Positions 23,442 through 32,940 of a stretch of 43,197 nt of DNA are shown piece after piece. Position 1 is the stretch's first letter, and each line of letters opens with the position of its first letter. This DNA comes from Chitinophagia bacterium (lineage in GTDB: Bacteria; Bacteroidota; Bacteroidia; Chitinophagales; Chitinophagaceae). Made by a program: the position numbers and the translations under genes. The notes under the pieces are model-generated. The model saw only the letters and a list, made by a program, of their open reading frames with translations. It was not told where the DNA came from and ran no database searches. The stretch lies in the NCBI GenBank assembly GCA_021324175.1, contig JAJPJP010000272.1, positions 1 through 43,197 on the forward strand, given 5' to 3'.

Positions 23442-26400
23442 ATGGTTTTAAAACTTCTTTATATTCCGCCGCCGGCGGAATTAATCAAACTGCTGCGGAT
23501 TATGAAGATTACCGCAATTCTTATGCTGTGCGCTCTTCTCCAGGTAAGCGCGAAAACGTACTCTCAACAGATCACGCTGCAAGAAAAAAACGCTCGGCTG
23601 GATAAGGTCTTTGATGAGATCAACCGGCAAAGCGGTTATGAATTTGTGTACACGATCAAGATGCTTCAGGCAGCAAAACCGGTGGACATCGATGTAAAGA
23701 ACGCTTCGATCGACGAGGTGCTGTCGATTTGCTTCCAAGATCAGCCATTTAGCTTCACCATCATCGAAAAGACCGTGGTAATTAAACCGAAGACAGCTTC
23801 GATAACCACTCCGGAAACTGCATCCCCCCAGGTTGAAATTCATGGGCGCGTCACTAACGAACAGGGACAGCCGATCGAGAACGCGAATGTGGTGATAAAG
23901 CGAACAAAGAAAGGGACTACCACCAATGCTAACGGCGAATTCACTTTAAAAGATATAAGGGCTGACGACGAGATTACAATCAGCTTTGTGGGATATGAGG
24001 CTAAGACCATAAAAAAAGCCGGTACGAATGATCATTTGACGTTGACCCTTAAAGAAGCTACTGACGAGCTTGATAAGGCAGTTGTTCAGGCATACGGCAA
24101 AACCTCCCAACGCTATGCAACAGGTAATATTGCAACGGTAACAGCCGCCGAAATAGAAAAACAACCTGTTATGAACCCTTTGCTGGCATTGCAAGGGCGC
24201 GTCGCAGGGTTGGTTGTAACACCGGTGGATGGTTATGCCAGTGGTAGAATTAAAGTAGAAATAAGAGGCCGAAACTCGATTAACTCTAACTTCATTTCTG
24301 ATCCTCTTTATGTTATTGATGGCGTCCCATTAACAGTTTTAGAAATAAATGGGTCAATCTATAATACCGGTTCGTTTGGATTCGATCAATTAAGTCTGTC
24401 ACCTGCCGGAGGGCAAAGCCCTTTTTTTAGTATTAATCCTGCAGATATTGAAAGTGTTGAAGTTTTAAAAGATGCGGATGCGACGGCCATTTATGGCTCT
24501 CGTGGCGCAAATGGAGTGATTTTAATTACTACAAAAAAAGGCAACGCGGGTAAAACGAAATTTGATGTGAGTGCGTACGAAGGGATTAGTGCTGTAACAA
24601 ATCATTGGGAAATGCTCAATACACAGCAATACCTGGAAATGCGGAGGGAGGCATTTAAAAATGATAATATAATACCAACTGAAGGAAATGCACCGGATTT
24701 GCTTGTATGGGATACCACTAAATTTACCGACTGGCAAAAATATTTGTGGGGTAATTTAGGCAAAAACACCGACGTACAAGCAGGACTTTCAGGCGGCGAT
24801 GCCCGTACTACATTTCGGGTTGGGGCAAGTTACCATCGCCAGAATAGCATATTGACAGCAAGCGGGGCTGATCAACGTGGCGGTGCGTCTTTCGATTTGA
24901 CCCATAAGGCATTAAATCAGAGGTTGAGTATTTCATTCACTGGTATCTATTCTCTGGCTCAAACCGATCAGATAAGTGTACCCAGTGCAGTTATCCTGCC
25001 ACCGGATGCGCCTCCTGTTTATGACAAAAATGGAAATTTAAATTATAGTCAGTGGAATGCTCAGGGTGGTAATCAATTACCCTTTGGTTTCCCATTTGCT
25101 AATTTGTTGCAGCCCTATTCATCCAGGACTAATTTTCTAAATAGCAATTTAAATTTGAACTATCAAATAATCACGGGACTTTCACTCCGAATAAATTTCG
25201 GATACAATAATTCGCATAATGATCAAACACTATTTTATCCAATTGCTTCCCAGAATCCCGTATATAATCCTACAGGAAGATCCTATTTTGGAACCAACGA
25301 AAATACGAACTTGATTGTAGAGCCACAGCTTGAATATAACGGGTTCATTGGTAAGGGGAAATTAAATATTCTTGTAGGAGGCTCAGCACAAAATACAAAA
25401 ACGGATGCATTTCAGGTCCAAGGATCCGGCTATACCAGCGATGTATTAATATCCTCAATTGCCTTCGCTCCTTCGATTAGGGCAGTTAACCTTTCAGCAC
25501 AATATAAGTATGCCGCCATATTTGGCCGGATTAATTATAATTGGGAAGATAAATATATTTTGAACTTGAACGGAAGAAGAGATGGCTCCTCTCGCTTTGG
25601 ACAAGGAGACCAGTATGGCAATTTTGGTTCTGTAGGCGGTGCCTGGATAGCATCCGAAGAAAAATGGCTGAAAAGATCCCTGCCTTCTGTTTTTAGCTTC
25701 GTTAAGATGAGAGGCAGTTACGGACTCACAGGTAGCGATAACGTAGGCGATTACCAATATCTTTCTCAATGGAGTAGTAATAGCAATTACGTTCCACTTT
25801 TGCCATATGGTGGGATACCCGCCTTAACTTCTTTAATTCAACCGAATCCAAATTTTCACTGGCAGGTGACTAAGAAACTGGAGGGAGCATTAGATTTGGG
25901 ATTCTTTAAAGATAGGATAAACCTGGAAGCGGCTTATTATCGCAACCGTTGCAATAACCAGCTGGTGCCTTTTCCTACTCCCGAATTTACAGGATTTACC
26001 TCTGTAACTGCCAATTCTCCCGCAAATGTGCAGAATTCGGGATGGGAGTTTCTGCTGAATGCGAAAGTAATCAATGAGAAGAATTTTACATGGACAACCA
26101 ATTTCAATATTGGGATTAATAAAAACACACTAATCGCTTACCCAAATTTGGCCCAATCTCCTTATTACAATTCATTAAAAATTGGACAATCACTAAATGA
26201 AGTTTATCTCCTGCATTATACTGGAGTGAATCCACAAACGGGTCAATACACATATGCCGACTGGAATCATGATGGAATCATAAACATAAATGGGGGCGTC
26301 GCTCCAGGTACAGGTACAGATGACCGGTATGTAGCGCTTAACCTGTCTCCGAAATTTACAGGTGGCCTGGGGAATAACTTTAGCTATAAAAACTGGCAAT

Positions 26401-26816
26401 TGAGTGCTTTTTTTTCTTTTACAAAACAAATGGCTGGAAATGCATTTAATGATGGACAAATTCCTGGTAATATCAGCAACCAGTCAGTCGAAGTTTTAAA
26501 TCGGTGGCAAAAGCCAGGCGATATCGCAGCCTTTGCTCGATTTACCACTAATCCTCAGGGATCAGATTTTGATTATTCCAACTCAGACGCCAGCTACACA
26601 GATGCTTCTTTTATTCGTTTGACCAATCTTTCTATTTCTTATAACCTGCCGGAACATATAGCTAAGGAAGCCGGGTTGCAGGGATGCCATCTATTTTTGC
26701 AGGGACAAAATCTGTTCGTAATCACTAAGTATAAAGGAATCGATCCGGAAACCCATAATTTCGGAGGCATGCCCCTGTCTAAAATATTTACCGGAGGTAT
26801 TTCACTCAATTTTTAA
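23442..26816 (+). CDS. SusC-type TonB-dependent outer-membrane transducer (unit 1)
   Basis: The 1124-residue outer-membrane porin imports ligand delivered by SusD with TonB energy. Domains in order: signal peptide (~15-43, TAILMLCALLQVSAKTYS); an STN domain (~45-108, ITLQEKNARLDKVFDEINRQ) typical of transducers that signal to FecR; a CarboxypepD_reg-like domain (~130-200, IHGRVTNEQGQPIENANVVI); the TonB plug with IRGRNSINS and LYVIDGVPL (~270-300) and GSRGANGVILITTKKG (~350-365); then a long beta-barrel ending in the terminal Phe residue of the final strand (GGISLNF). Ligand is not predictable. It is followed 12 bases later by susD. All parts look intact. Confidence 0.95.
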   Translation: MVLKLLYIPPPAELIKLLRIMKITAILMLCALLQVSAKTYSQQITLQEKNARLDKVFDEINRQSGYEFVYTIKMLQAAKPVDIDVKNASIDEVLSICFQDQPFSFTIIEKTVVIKPKTASITTPETASPQVEIHGRVTNEQGQPIENANVVIKRTKKGTTTNANGEFTLKDIRADDEITISFVGYEAKTIKKAGTNDHLTLTLKEATDELDKAVVQAYGKTSQRYATGNIATVTAAEIEKQPVMNPLLALQGRVAGLVVTPVDGYASGRIKVEIRGRNSINSNFISDPLYVIDGVPLTVLEINGSIYNTGSFGFDQLSLSPAGGQSPFFSINPADIESVEVLKDADATAIYGSRGANGVILITTKKGNAGKTKFDVSAYEGISAVTNHWEMLNTQQYLEMRREAFKNDNIIPTEGNAPDLLVWDTTKFTDWQKYLWGNLGKNTDVQAGLSGGDARTTFRVGASYHRQNSILTASGADQRGGASFDLTHKALNQRLSISFTGIYSLAQTDQISVPSAVILPPDAPPVYDKNGNLNYSQWNAQGGNQLPFGFPFANLLQPYSSRTNFLNSNLNLNYQIITGLSLRINFGYNNSHNDQTLFYPIASQNPVYNPTGRSYFGTNENTNLIVEPQLEYNGFIGKGKLNILVGGSAQNTKTDAFQVQGSGYTSDVLISSIAFAPSIRAVNLSAQYKYAAIFGRINYNWEDKYILNLNGRRDGSSRFGQGDQYGNFGSVGGAWIASEEKWLKRSLPSVFSFVKMRGSYGLTGSDNVGDYQYLSQWSSNSNYVPLLPYGGIPALTSLIQPNPNFHWQVTKKLEGALDLGFFKDRINLEAAYYRNRCNNQLVPFPTPEFTGFTSVTANSPANVQNSGWEFLLNAKVINEKNFTWTTNFNIGINKNTLIAYPNLAQSPYYNSLKIGQSLNEVYLLHYTGVNPQTGQYTYADWNHDGIININGGVAPGTGTDDRYVALNLSPKFTGGLGNNFSYKNWQLSAFFSFTKQMAGNAFNDGQIPGNISNQSVEVLNRWQKPGDIAAFARFTTNPQGSDFDYSNSDASYTDASFIRLTNLSISYNLPEHIAKEAGLQGCHLFLQGQNLFVITKYKGIDPETHNFGGMPLSKIFTGGISLNF

Positions 26817-26828
26817 AACTTGGTTATA

Positions 26829-28298
26829 ATGCAAAATAATAATACTTGTAAAAAAGGGTTTGCCAAATTGATTTATTTACTTCTTATTGCCATTGGGATC
26901 ATTAGTTGTAAAAAGCTCGTTTCCGTGTCACCACCAATCAACACGATTACAACTACGCAGGTATTTAGCAATGATGTGACAGCGAATGCAGCCATAGCAG
27001 GAATTTATTCTTCTATGATCAACCTAAGCTCCCGCGATTACGGTAATGATCAATTTTCTAATGGCTATACGACATTATTTGGGGGCATGTCTTCAGATGA
27101 ATTGGTGTTCTATTATGGATCTGCTTTACCGACTTATTATGAATTCAATAACAATTCTCTATTATCAAGCAATGGTATTGTAGGCACCAATTTCTGGGCG
27201 CCAGCTTATTCTGACATCTATAATGCAAACGCAGTGATTGAAGGAATAGCTGCATCCACCTCAGTATCACTACATGATAGCGTAAAAAATGAATTAACTG
27301 GAGAAGCTAAATTTATTCGCGCCTTTTGCTATTTCTATCTTACCAATTTGTTTGGGGATGTACCACTCGCTCTCTCGGTTGATTTCAATCAAATTAATTA
27401 CCTGTCAAGGACTCCGCAATCACAGGTATATGCACAGATCATTCAGGACTTGATTGATGCACAATCTGCATTGCCTTCAGACTTTTCTGTAGGATCTGGG
27501 GAGCGCATACGCCCGAATAAATGGGCAGCAACGGCCTTACTTGCCAGAGTTTATTTATATACAGATTCCTTTGCCAATGCGGTTACGCAGGCGACTGCTG
27601 TAATCAATAATTCATCTCTTTTTGGACTGGATACCCTCAATGGAATATTCCTTGCAAACAGTACAGAAGCCATCTGGCAGTTACAACAAAACACGTCAAA
27701 TAACGGAACGGGCAATGCAACCATTGAAGGATATTGGATTTTACCAAACCCTCTCACAACCGGTAGTCCAATTTGGTATCTTTCTAGCCAATTATTGGCT
27801 TCTTTTGAAACGGGAGATCAGCGGAAGACTGCCTGGATTGATAGCACAAATGATGGGACAGGCACCTATTATTATCCTTTTAAATATAAAATAGGAAGTT
27901 CCAATTACGAAGTTGGTGGTACAGCCACAGAGTATTACATGATGCTACGTCTCGCCGAGCAGTATTTAATAAGAGCTGAAGCCGAGGCCGCATTAGGTCA
28001 GATAGCCTCTGCTATTGCTGATTTGAATGTGATTCGCACAAGGGCGGGCTTAAGTCCATTGTCAGGCTCTTTAACGCAAACTCAGGTTATGGCTGCTGTA
28101 GTACAAGAGCGACGCATAGAACTTCTTGCCGAATGGGGGCATCGGTGGCTTGATTTAAAAAGATGGGGGACAGCTGTGTCCACATTAGATACGATTTCCT
28201 ATAAAGCGGGAAATATCAATACCAACCAACTGGTGTGGCCAATTCCATTTTCTGACCTGAAGACTGATCCAAATTTAACACAGAATGCCGGCTATTAG
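26829..28298 (+). CDS. SusD-like outer-membrane lipoprotein (unit 1)
   Basis: The surface lipoprotein captures the ligand and forms the lid of the SusC channel. From the ATG at 26829 the 489-residue product begins with a lipoprotein signal (LIYLLLIAIGIISCKK, lipid attachment at the Cys). It contains the SusD helices with GEAKFIRAFCYFYLTNLFGDVPL (~155-177), RIRPNKWAATALLARVYLY and the C-terminal ERRIELLAEWGHRWLDLKRWG, hallmarks of the SusD/RagB family. A TTG nine bases upstream is open but less likely. The C terminus ends in QNAGY as is usual. Confidence 0.95.
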   Translation: MQNNNTCKKGFAKLIYLLLIAIGIISCKKLVSVSPPINTITTTQVFSNDVTANAAIAGIYSSMINLSSRDYGNDQFSNGYTTLFGGMSSDELVFYYGSALPTYYEFNNNSLLSSNGIVGTNFWAPAYSDIYNANAVIEGIAASTSVSLHDSVKNELTGEAKFIRAFCYFYLTNLFGDVPLALSVDFNQINYLSRTPQSQVYAQIIQDLIDAQSALPSDFSVGSGERIRPNKWAATALLARVYLYTDSFANAVTQATAVINNSSLFGLDTLNGIFLANSTEAIWQLQQNTSNNGTGNATIEGYWILPNPLTTGSPIWYLSSQLLASFETGDQRKTAWIDSTNDGTGTYYYPFKYKIGSSNYEVGGTATEYYMMLRLAEQYLIRAEAEAALGQIASAIADLNVIRTRAGLSPLSGSLTQTQVMAAVVQERRIELLAEWGHRWLDLKRWGTAVSTLDTISYKAGNINTNQLVWPIPFSDLKTDPNLTQNAGY

Positions 28299-28349
28299 CG
28301 AGGAATGAGAACATGAATATAAATCAATGGATGAATAAACAAAAAAACC

Positions 28350-29078
28350 ATGCAAAATCGATTAAAAATACTTCTGCCTGTGATTGCTTTTTTATTGATT
28401 GCAGAGGCCTGTCATAAGTCCGGTTCGGTGACTGTCGCTCCGACAGCCTTAAATATTATCAATGCAATCCCGAACAGTCAGCCTATCATCCCGATACTTG
28501 GTACCCAAGCGCCTATTCAGTATTTTGGTAATGCGCAATCAATCGGCTACACAGGCTCAGCTGTATATTCTCCCCTCAATGGCTCAAATACCCTTTATAT
28601 CGTTCAAAATACCGATACAACGGCTATTGACCCCAAGTTTGAATTGTTCAATGGAACTATTGACCTGGCAGCCGGAGGCATTTATTCTTTCTTCCTGGCA
28701 GGCGATTCGGTTGCCCCAGACACGCTGTTTGTGCAGGACCAAATTCCTGCATACAGCGATAGTTCCGCGGGCGTCCGGTTTGTCAATCTTACAACCGGAA
28801 GTATGCCGATGAGCGTGACGATAGAGGGAAATCCAGCCACGCAGGCAGAATTCAGCAACCTTGCCTATAAGACGGTAAGTTCCTGGAAGAAATACCTCAG
28901 CAGTAGTGCTGTTCCTGGTTACTATAATTTTACGATTCGGGATGAACTAACTGGCGATTCGTTAACATCATTCTCTTGGAATTATGCCCTGTTTAAAAAT
29001 AACACTTTAGTAATCTCCGGATCGGAAGTCATAGGCAGTAATGAGCCTATACAAGTGTTCCAGATGAATAATTTTTAA
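28350..29078 (+). CDS. DUF4397-like surface lipoprotein (unit 1)
   Basis: The 242-residue protein has a lipoprotein signal (LLPVIAFLLIAEACHKS, Cys at ~21) and a beta-rich body with the DUF4397 pattern: LNIINAIPNSQPIIPIL, YFGNAQSIGY, then a second half GVRFVNLTTGSMPMSVTIEGNP. Such lipoproteins are common downstream of susD in Bacteroidetes and may bind the same ligand at the surface. It is on the same transcript as the neighbouring genes by spacing (52 bases after susD). No catalytic motif is seen. Confidence 0.75.
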   Translation: MQNRLKILLPVIAFLLIAEACHKSGSVTVAPTALNIINAIPNSQPIIPILGTQAPIQYFGNAQSIGYTGSAVYSPLNGSNTLYIVQNTDTTAIDPKFELFNGTIDLAAGGIYSFFLAGDSVAPDTLFVQDQIPAYSDSSAGVRFVNLTTGSMPMSVTIEGNPATQAEFSNLAYKTVSSWKKYLSSSAVPGYYNFTIRDELTGDSLTSFSWNYALFKNNTLVISGSEVIGSNEPIQVFQMNNF

Positions 29079-29139
29079 AAAATTTCCTATCAAGATCATC
29101 AAATTCCGCATTTCAAGATGCTTCTAAATTAAATAATTT

Positions 29140-30285
29140 ATGAACTTATTAAGAAAAATAACATTTGTCACCTTCTTCATTGTTATAATGATCGACCAGA
29201 GTGTAAATGCTCAGAAAAACCCCAGGTTTCTTATCACGAGTTCAATCATGGGTCTTAAAGAAGGTGAGATGGTCAGGTTGTCTTTGGAACCAATATACGG
29301 GGGGCATGAAATGCCAATTGATTCTTGTGAAGTAAGAAAAGGTGCATTCAAATTACAGGGACATATTTCAGATGGTCCACGACTCGTGATATTAAGAATT
29401 GGTAATACCAAATACCAATTTGAACGCCGGTTCATGTTAGATAATGAAAAAATAAAATTGCAAGGCAAAATAGGAAGTCAAGTTGATAAATATTTTGCTG
29501 TAGATACATCTTTTCACGTAATTGGCGGTCGGGCAGAAATTGATCGAAGGATTTTGATCGGGCCTTTAGTTATTTGGAACTCGGGAATTTATAAACTAAG
29601 AATTTATCTGGATTACTTAAAAGATTCTACGGAATATAATAATCAGTTGATGGAAGCGCTCGAAAATACAAAACTGATTTTTGAAAATGAAATCAAAAAC
29701 GTATTTGCATTTAATCTTTATAATAAATCTCTTCCATATTTTTTTTTGAGTCTTCCGCCCTACATTCGATGCGATTCTTTTTTTGTGACTCTATATAGGA
29801 ACATGGGTGAGGGTTCGAGAAACAGCTATTATGGAAAGCTTATGAAGGGGGTATTGCAACTTAGCGAGGGTAACCTAGCTCCTGAATTCAGTTCCAGCAC
29901 TGTAAATGGACCAATAATATCTTTAAAAGGAGTAATTGATAAAAGTAAGCTGACAATTGTTGATTTTTGGGGCTCTACTTGTGGTCCTTGCAGAAAAGAA
30001 TTCAGGTCAAGCCTGGTTCCTCTTTACAAGGAGTTTCATGACAAGGGATTGAATGTAATTGGAGTTTCCTGGGATGATTACAAAAGTGAAAAATGGCGGA
30101 AAGCAATATTGGACGACCATCTTACCTGGTATCAGGTGGCAGGCCAGGATATTTTTGCATTATATAAACCCTGGTCGGGGGCTTCTCCGGCAAATGTCCT
30201 TATAGACCAGAACGGGAGAATCGTTGCCTGGAACCTATTTGGTATGGAGTTGCATTGTTATTTAGATAGGTATTTCCGAAACTAA
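29140..30285 (+). CDS. TlpA-like periplasmic thioredoxin with DUF4369-type N-terminal region (unit 1)
   Basis: The exported 381-residue protein has a signal peptide (1-24, ITFVTFFIVIMIDQSVNA), a beta-rich N-terminal region of the DUF4369 kind (~28-130), a helical middle and a C-terminal thioredoxin domain (~245-380). The redox motif is WGSTCGPCRKE with Cys281 and Cys284, followed by VIGVSWDD and a cis-Pro segment (SGASPANVLID). It likely reduces or isomerises disulfides in the periplasm, with electrons from a DsbD-type protein. It ends unit 1. A-rich, Lys-rich codon use is more A+T rich than the SusCD genes. Confidence 0.88.
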   Translation: MNLLRKITFVTFFIVIMIDQSVNAQKNPRFLITSSIMGLKEGEMVRLSLEPIYGGHEMPIDSCEVRKGAFKLQGHISDGPRLVILRIGNTKYQFERRFMLDNEKIKLQGKIGSQVDKYFAVDTSFHVIGGRAEIDRRILIGPLVIWNSGIYKLRIYLDYLKDSTEYNNQLMEALENTKLIFENEIKNVFAFNLYNKSLPYFFLSLPPYIRCDSFFVTLYRNMGEGSRNSYYGKLMKGVLQLSEGNLAPEFSSSTVNGPIISLKGVIDKSKLTIVDFWGSTCGPCRKEFRSSLVPLYKEFHDKGLNVIGVSWDDYKSEKWRKAILDDHLTWYQVAGQDIFALYKPWSGASPANVLIDQNGRIVAWNLFGMELHCYLDRYFRN

Positions 30286-30529
30286 TCAAAGGTGTTGTAT
30301 GTCGAAAGATTGATACATTTCGAAGATGAGTAGAATTTATTATCTCGATTTGCCGAAGAAGTATGAGGAACTGCCGTTGATATTCCCCAAAATTCAGGTT
30401 AAGCAACTTTCTGCATTTTTTGATGAAAAAACCAGGTCCTGAATCCTCACCCGGTGTAAACATCCATATCATTGAAATAATTTTAAATGAGAGGAATGTA
30501 ATATTTGACATCAGACCTAATATAAGTAA

Positions 30530-30793
30530 TTACTGGTCTGATTCCTTTTCCCAAAACTCAATATTAAAATTGAAAAGGTCTTTTAGCTTTAATTTGTATG
30601 TCAATGCAATTTCTATCAACGTATCGAATCGGATATCCAACTTTCCCTTTTCAATTTTGCCTAATTTGCTGGGGTCAAGGTTAGATGAAAAAGATAATTG
30701 CCTCACACTTTTAATTTGCAAGACCTCTATTCTGCGTTTTTTTAAATAGGCGCCGAATAATTTTCTAATTTCCTTTTTCTTTTTAGCGTTCAT
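30530..30793 (-). CDS. XRE-family helix-turn-helix regulator
   Basis: This 87-residue cytoplasmic DNA-binding protein has the XRE/Cro fold: LFGAYLKKRRIEVLQIKSVRQLSFSSNLDPSKLGKIEKGKLDIRFDTLIEIALTYKL (~12-68), with the scissor helices S-x-x-L-G-K-I-E-x-G-K. Its target is unknown. It lies alone on the minus strand between units 1 and 2. A 12-bp inverted repeat covers its own start codon and a 14-bp palindrome lies 45 bases upstream, so self-regulation is likely. Confidence 0.85.
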   Translation of the reverse strand: MNAKKKKEIRKLFGAYLKKRRIEVLQIKSVRQLSFSSNLDPSKLGKIEKGKLDIRFDTLIEIALTYKLKLKDLFNFNIEFWEKESDQ

Positions 30794-30820
30794 TCAATTT
30801 CAAAAAGAAAATTGAATGAA
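30789..30820 (-). promoter_or_regulatory. Inverted repeat over the XRE gene start codon
   Basis: TTCATTCAATTT (30789-30800) and AAATTGAATGAA (30809-30820) are perfect 12-base arms with an 8-base loop. The arm contains the ATG of the XRE gene, so it can be an RNA hairpin hiding the start codon or an operator overlapping it. Confidence 0.6.
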
Positions 30821-30837
30821 TATTTCATAATAAATGC

Positions 30838-30851
30838 GGTCGAATTCGACC
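30838..30851 (-). promoter_or_regulatory. 14-bp palindrome upstream of the XRE gene (candidate operator)
   Basis: GGTCGAATTCGACC is a perfect palindrome 45 bases before the XRE start, in A+T-rich sequence. Its size suits a dimeric XRE repressor. Confidence 0.5.
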
Positions 30852-30956
30852 ATACTTATTTTTTTATTATATTTACTGTGTCAATCATTGAATAGATAAC
30901 TATTAATAGATTTGCGATTCTTCATAAACTAATGTGAAGGCATTCGCTTTGAGTCT

Positions 30957-31066
30957 CGTCATAGAAACGTAGGAAATTTCGAATGGAAACGAGAGGATAA
31001 GTTGGGTGCCCGCGCTACGGCGCGGGCTCTCTTATTCGTTTCCAGGCTCCTACGGCCTCTATGACG
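30957..31066. repeat. ~110-bp imperfect hairpin element with a UACG tetraloop
   Basis: Successive perfect paired blocks fold this stretch into one rod: CGTCATAGA with TCTATGACG, CGTAGGA with TCCTACG, TGGAAACGA with TCGTTTCCA, ATAAG with CTTAT, and a tip GCCCGCGC-TACG-GCGCGGGC whose C(UACG)G loop is the stable UNCG type. No coding frame fits. It lies in the gap between the XRE gene and the sigma gene of unit 2. It may be a palindromic repeat element (REP/MITE-like), a structured RNA or a processing site. Other copies cannot be checked here. Confidence 0.7.
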
Positions 31067-31166
31067 GTAAGTTGAGTTCCGCGCTATTTTATTTTTTGGA
31101 ACAAACCTTAATAACTCGCATATGCATGACCATTAGCATTGAGATCGCTGCTTAAAATCGATTTCC

Positions 31167-31703
31167 ATGAACATGGAGGAGCAGCAGTGGATGGATGATT
31201 TCAGACGGGGCGAGGAAACGAGCCTGGCGCAGCTATTCCATGCATTTTATCCTGCGCTTTGTTTGTTTGCTTTTCGCATCACGGCGGATCAGCCGGCGGC
31301 GGAAGATATCGCAGAGGAAGCTTTTGTAAAAGTGTGGGAGCGGAGACAAAACTTTTTTCATATAAAGGTAGTCCGGTCTTATCTCTACACCACGGTGAAA
31401 AATATGGCGATCAATTACCGCCTGCAAAAACAAAGACGGCATGTACTTGAAGACCAAATTGGTTTAGGGATGGAAAGGATGGAAGAGGACACCATTGAAA
31501 ATATCATCCGTGCGGAGACTTTCCGCGAAATATTCACGGCGTTGGAATCTCTCCCGCCGCAATGTCAGAAAATAATCTCCATGATATTTAAGGACGGCAA
31601 GAATTCCCGCGAGGTGGCGGAAGAACTCGGTCTTGCCATCGGCACCGTAAAGACACAGAAGGCAAGGGGCCTCGTGCTGCTAAAAAAACTTATCATTAAA
31701 TAA
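31167..31703 (+). CDS. ECF RNA polymerase sigma factor (unit 2)
   Basis: The 178-residue sigma factor has region 2 (LFHAFYPALCLFAFRITADQPAAEDIAEEAFVKVWERR, ~23-60) and region 4 (LPPQCQKIISMIFKDGKNSREVAEELGLAIGTVKTQKARGLVLL, ~129-172). It is the regulator of the SusC/SusD-TlpA-M1 genes that follow. A Met two codons later is also a possible start. The upstream ~370 bases carry the XRE operators and the hairpin element and no gene. FecR begins 54 bases or more downstream. Confidence 0.95.
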   Translation: MNMEEQQWMDDFRRGEETSLAQLFHAFYPALCLFAFRITADQPAAEDIAEEAFVKVWERRQNFFHIKVVRSYLYTTVKNMAINYRLQKQRRHVLEDQIGLGMERMEEDTIENIIRAETFREIFTALESLPPQCQKIISMIFKDGKNSREVAEELGLAIGTVKTQKARGLVLLKKLIIK

Positions 31704-31757
31704 TTTTTAAAAAATCATTAATTATCCATAGGGTAGGGGTCTTTTTTTGCAACCTCC

Positions 31758-32930
31758 ATGTTACAGATCGTTATGGATAAGCATTTTTTTTACGCTTTAT
31801 TAAACAAATATCTCGATGGCACAGCCACCGCAGAGGAGAGGAAGCTGCTGGAATCCTATCATGATATCCTGGCGGATAAAGATATCCCGGGATTGAGCCA
31901 GGCGGACCGGAACCGCATTATCGCGCAGATTGAAAGTGCCGTGATGGGCAGGATCAGGACGCCTGCACCCGTTATTCCTTTGCGTCGCCGCTGGGCGCGG
32001 ATTGCGGTTGCCGCATCGCTTTTTCTCGGAATTTCTACGGCATCATATTTTTTGTTTTCGGGACATAAACAACAGTCCGAAACGAAACTTGCGACCACTC
32101 GGTTTAAAAATGATATAGAGCCCGGTCATTCCGGCGCGGTACTGACACTTGGCAATGGCGCGCAGGTAAAACTGGACAGCCTCGCCAATGGCATCATTCC
32201 TACGGAAGAAAAGACCAGGGTAGAAAAATTTAATGGCACCCTTGCTTATGAATCAGTGCCTGCAGATAAACAGCAACAAATCATATACAACACCGTCTCC
32301 ACGCCGAAAGGCAGGGACTATGAGTTAAAACTTGCTGATGGTACCCGTGTATGGCTGGATGCCATGTCCTCGATCCGTTTTCCAACCAGTTTCCCGGGGA
32401 AGGAGAGAATGGTCGAGATCACGGGGCAGGCCTATTTTGAAGTGGCCCATAACGCGAGACAACCTTTCAGAGTAAAAGCGGCAAACCAGACGATCGAAGT
32501 GCTGGGGACGCATTTTAATGTGAACGCGTACACGCCGGAAATAAAAACAACCCTGCTAGAAGGTGCGGTAAAACTAACGGTGACCAATATGTCAGAAAAA
32601 TATTCGCTGAAACCGGGTGAACAGGCTTTGCTCAACGGAGACAACATTCATATTTCTACGGATGCGGATACCACCGAAGTGGTTGCCTGGAAGAATAACC
32701 GTTTCAGGTTCAGCGGCGCAACGATCCAGGATATCCTTACACAAGTATCCCGTTGGTATGATATGGATATCGTGTATAAGAGCACCGTGCATGATGTCTT
32801 TGTCGCCAATATTTCGCGCGACGTGGCACTGTCCAGGCTGCTGAACTTATTAGAGATGACTAAAGAAGTACAATTCACGATAGACGGTAAAACAGTTACA
32901 GTAGAAGACTCAAAAGAAAAACAGCAATAG
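31758..32930 (+). CDS. FecR-type anti-sigma factor (unit 2)
   Basis: The 390-residue membrane anti-sigma factor has an N-terminal cytoplasmic region (YALLNKYLDGTATAEERKLLESY), one membrane helix (IAVAASLFLGISTASYFLF, ~78-96), the periplasmic FecR domain (~120-270: VLTLGNGAQVKLDSL, LKLADGTRVWLDAMSSIRFPTSF, ITGQAYFEVAHNARQPFRV, VLGTHFNVNAY) and a C-terminal STN-like domain (RFSGATIQDILTQVSRWYDMDIVY). Met6 (31773) is an equally good start. It is followed by a 124-base leader and susC. Confidence 0.93.
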   Translation: MLQIVMDKHFFYALLNKYLDGTATAEERKLLESYHDILADKDIPGLSQADRNRIIAQIESAVMGRIRTPAPVIPLRRRWARIAVAASLFLGISTASYFLFSGHKQQSETKLATTRFKNDIEPGHSGAVLTLGNGAQVKLDSLANGIIPTEEKTRVEKFNGTLAYESVPADKQQQIIYNTVSTPKGRDYELKLADGTRVWLDAMSSIRFPTSFPGKERMVEITGQAYFEVAHNARQPFRVKAANQTIEVLGTHFNVNAYTPEIKTTLLEGAVKLTVTNMSEKYSLKPGEQALLNGDNIHISTDADTTEVVAWKNNRFRFSGATIQDILTQVSRWYDMDIVYKSTVHDVFVANISRDVALSRLLNLLEMTKEVQFTIDGKTVTVEDSKEKQQ

Positions 32931-32940
32931 GGTCCCAAAA

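Noticed and set aside
30200-30749. Two frames around the unit 1 end and the XRE gene
   Set aside because: They overlap the TlpA gene end or the XRE gene on the opposite strand and show no recognisable domain.
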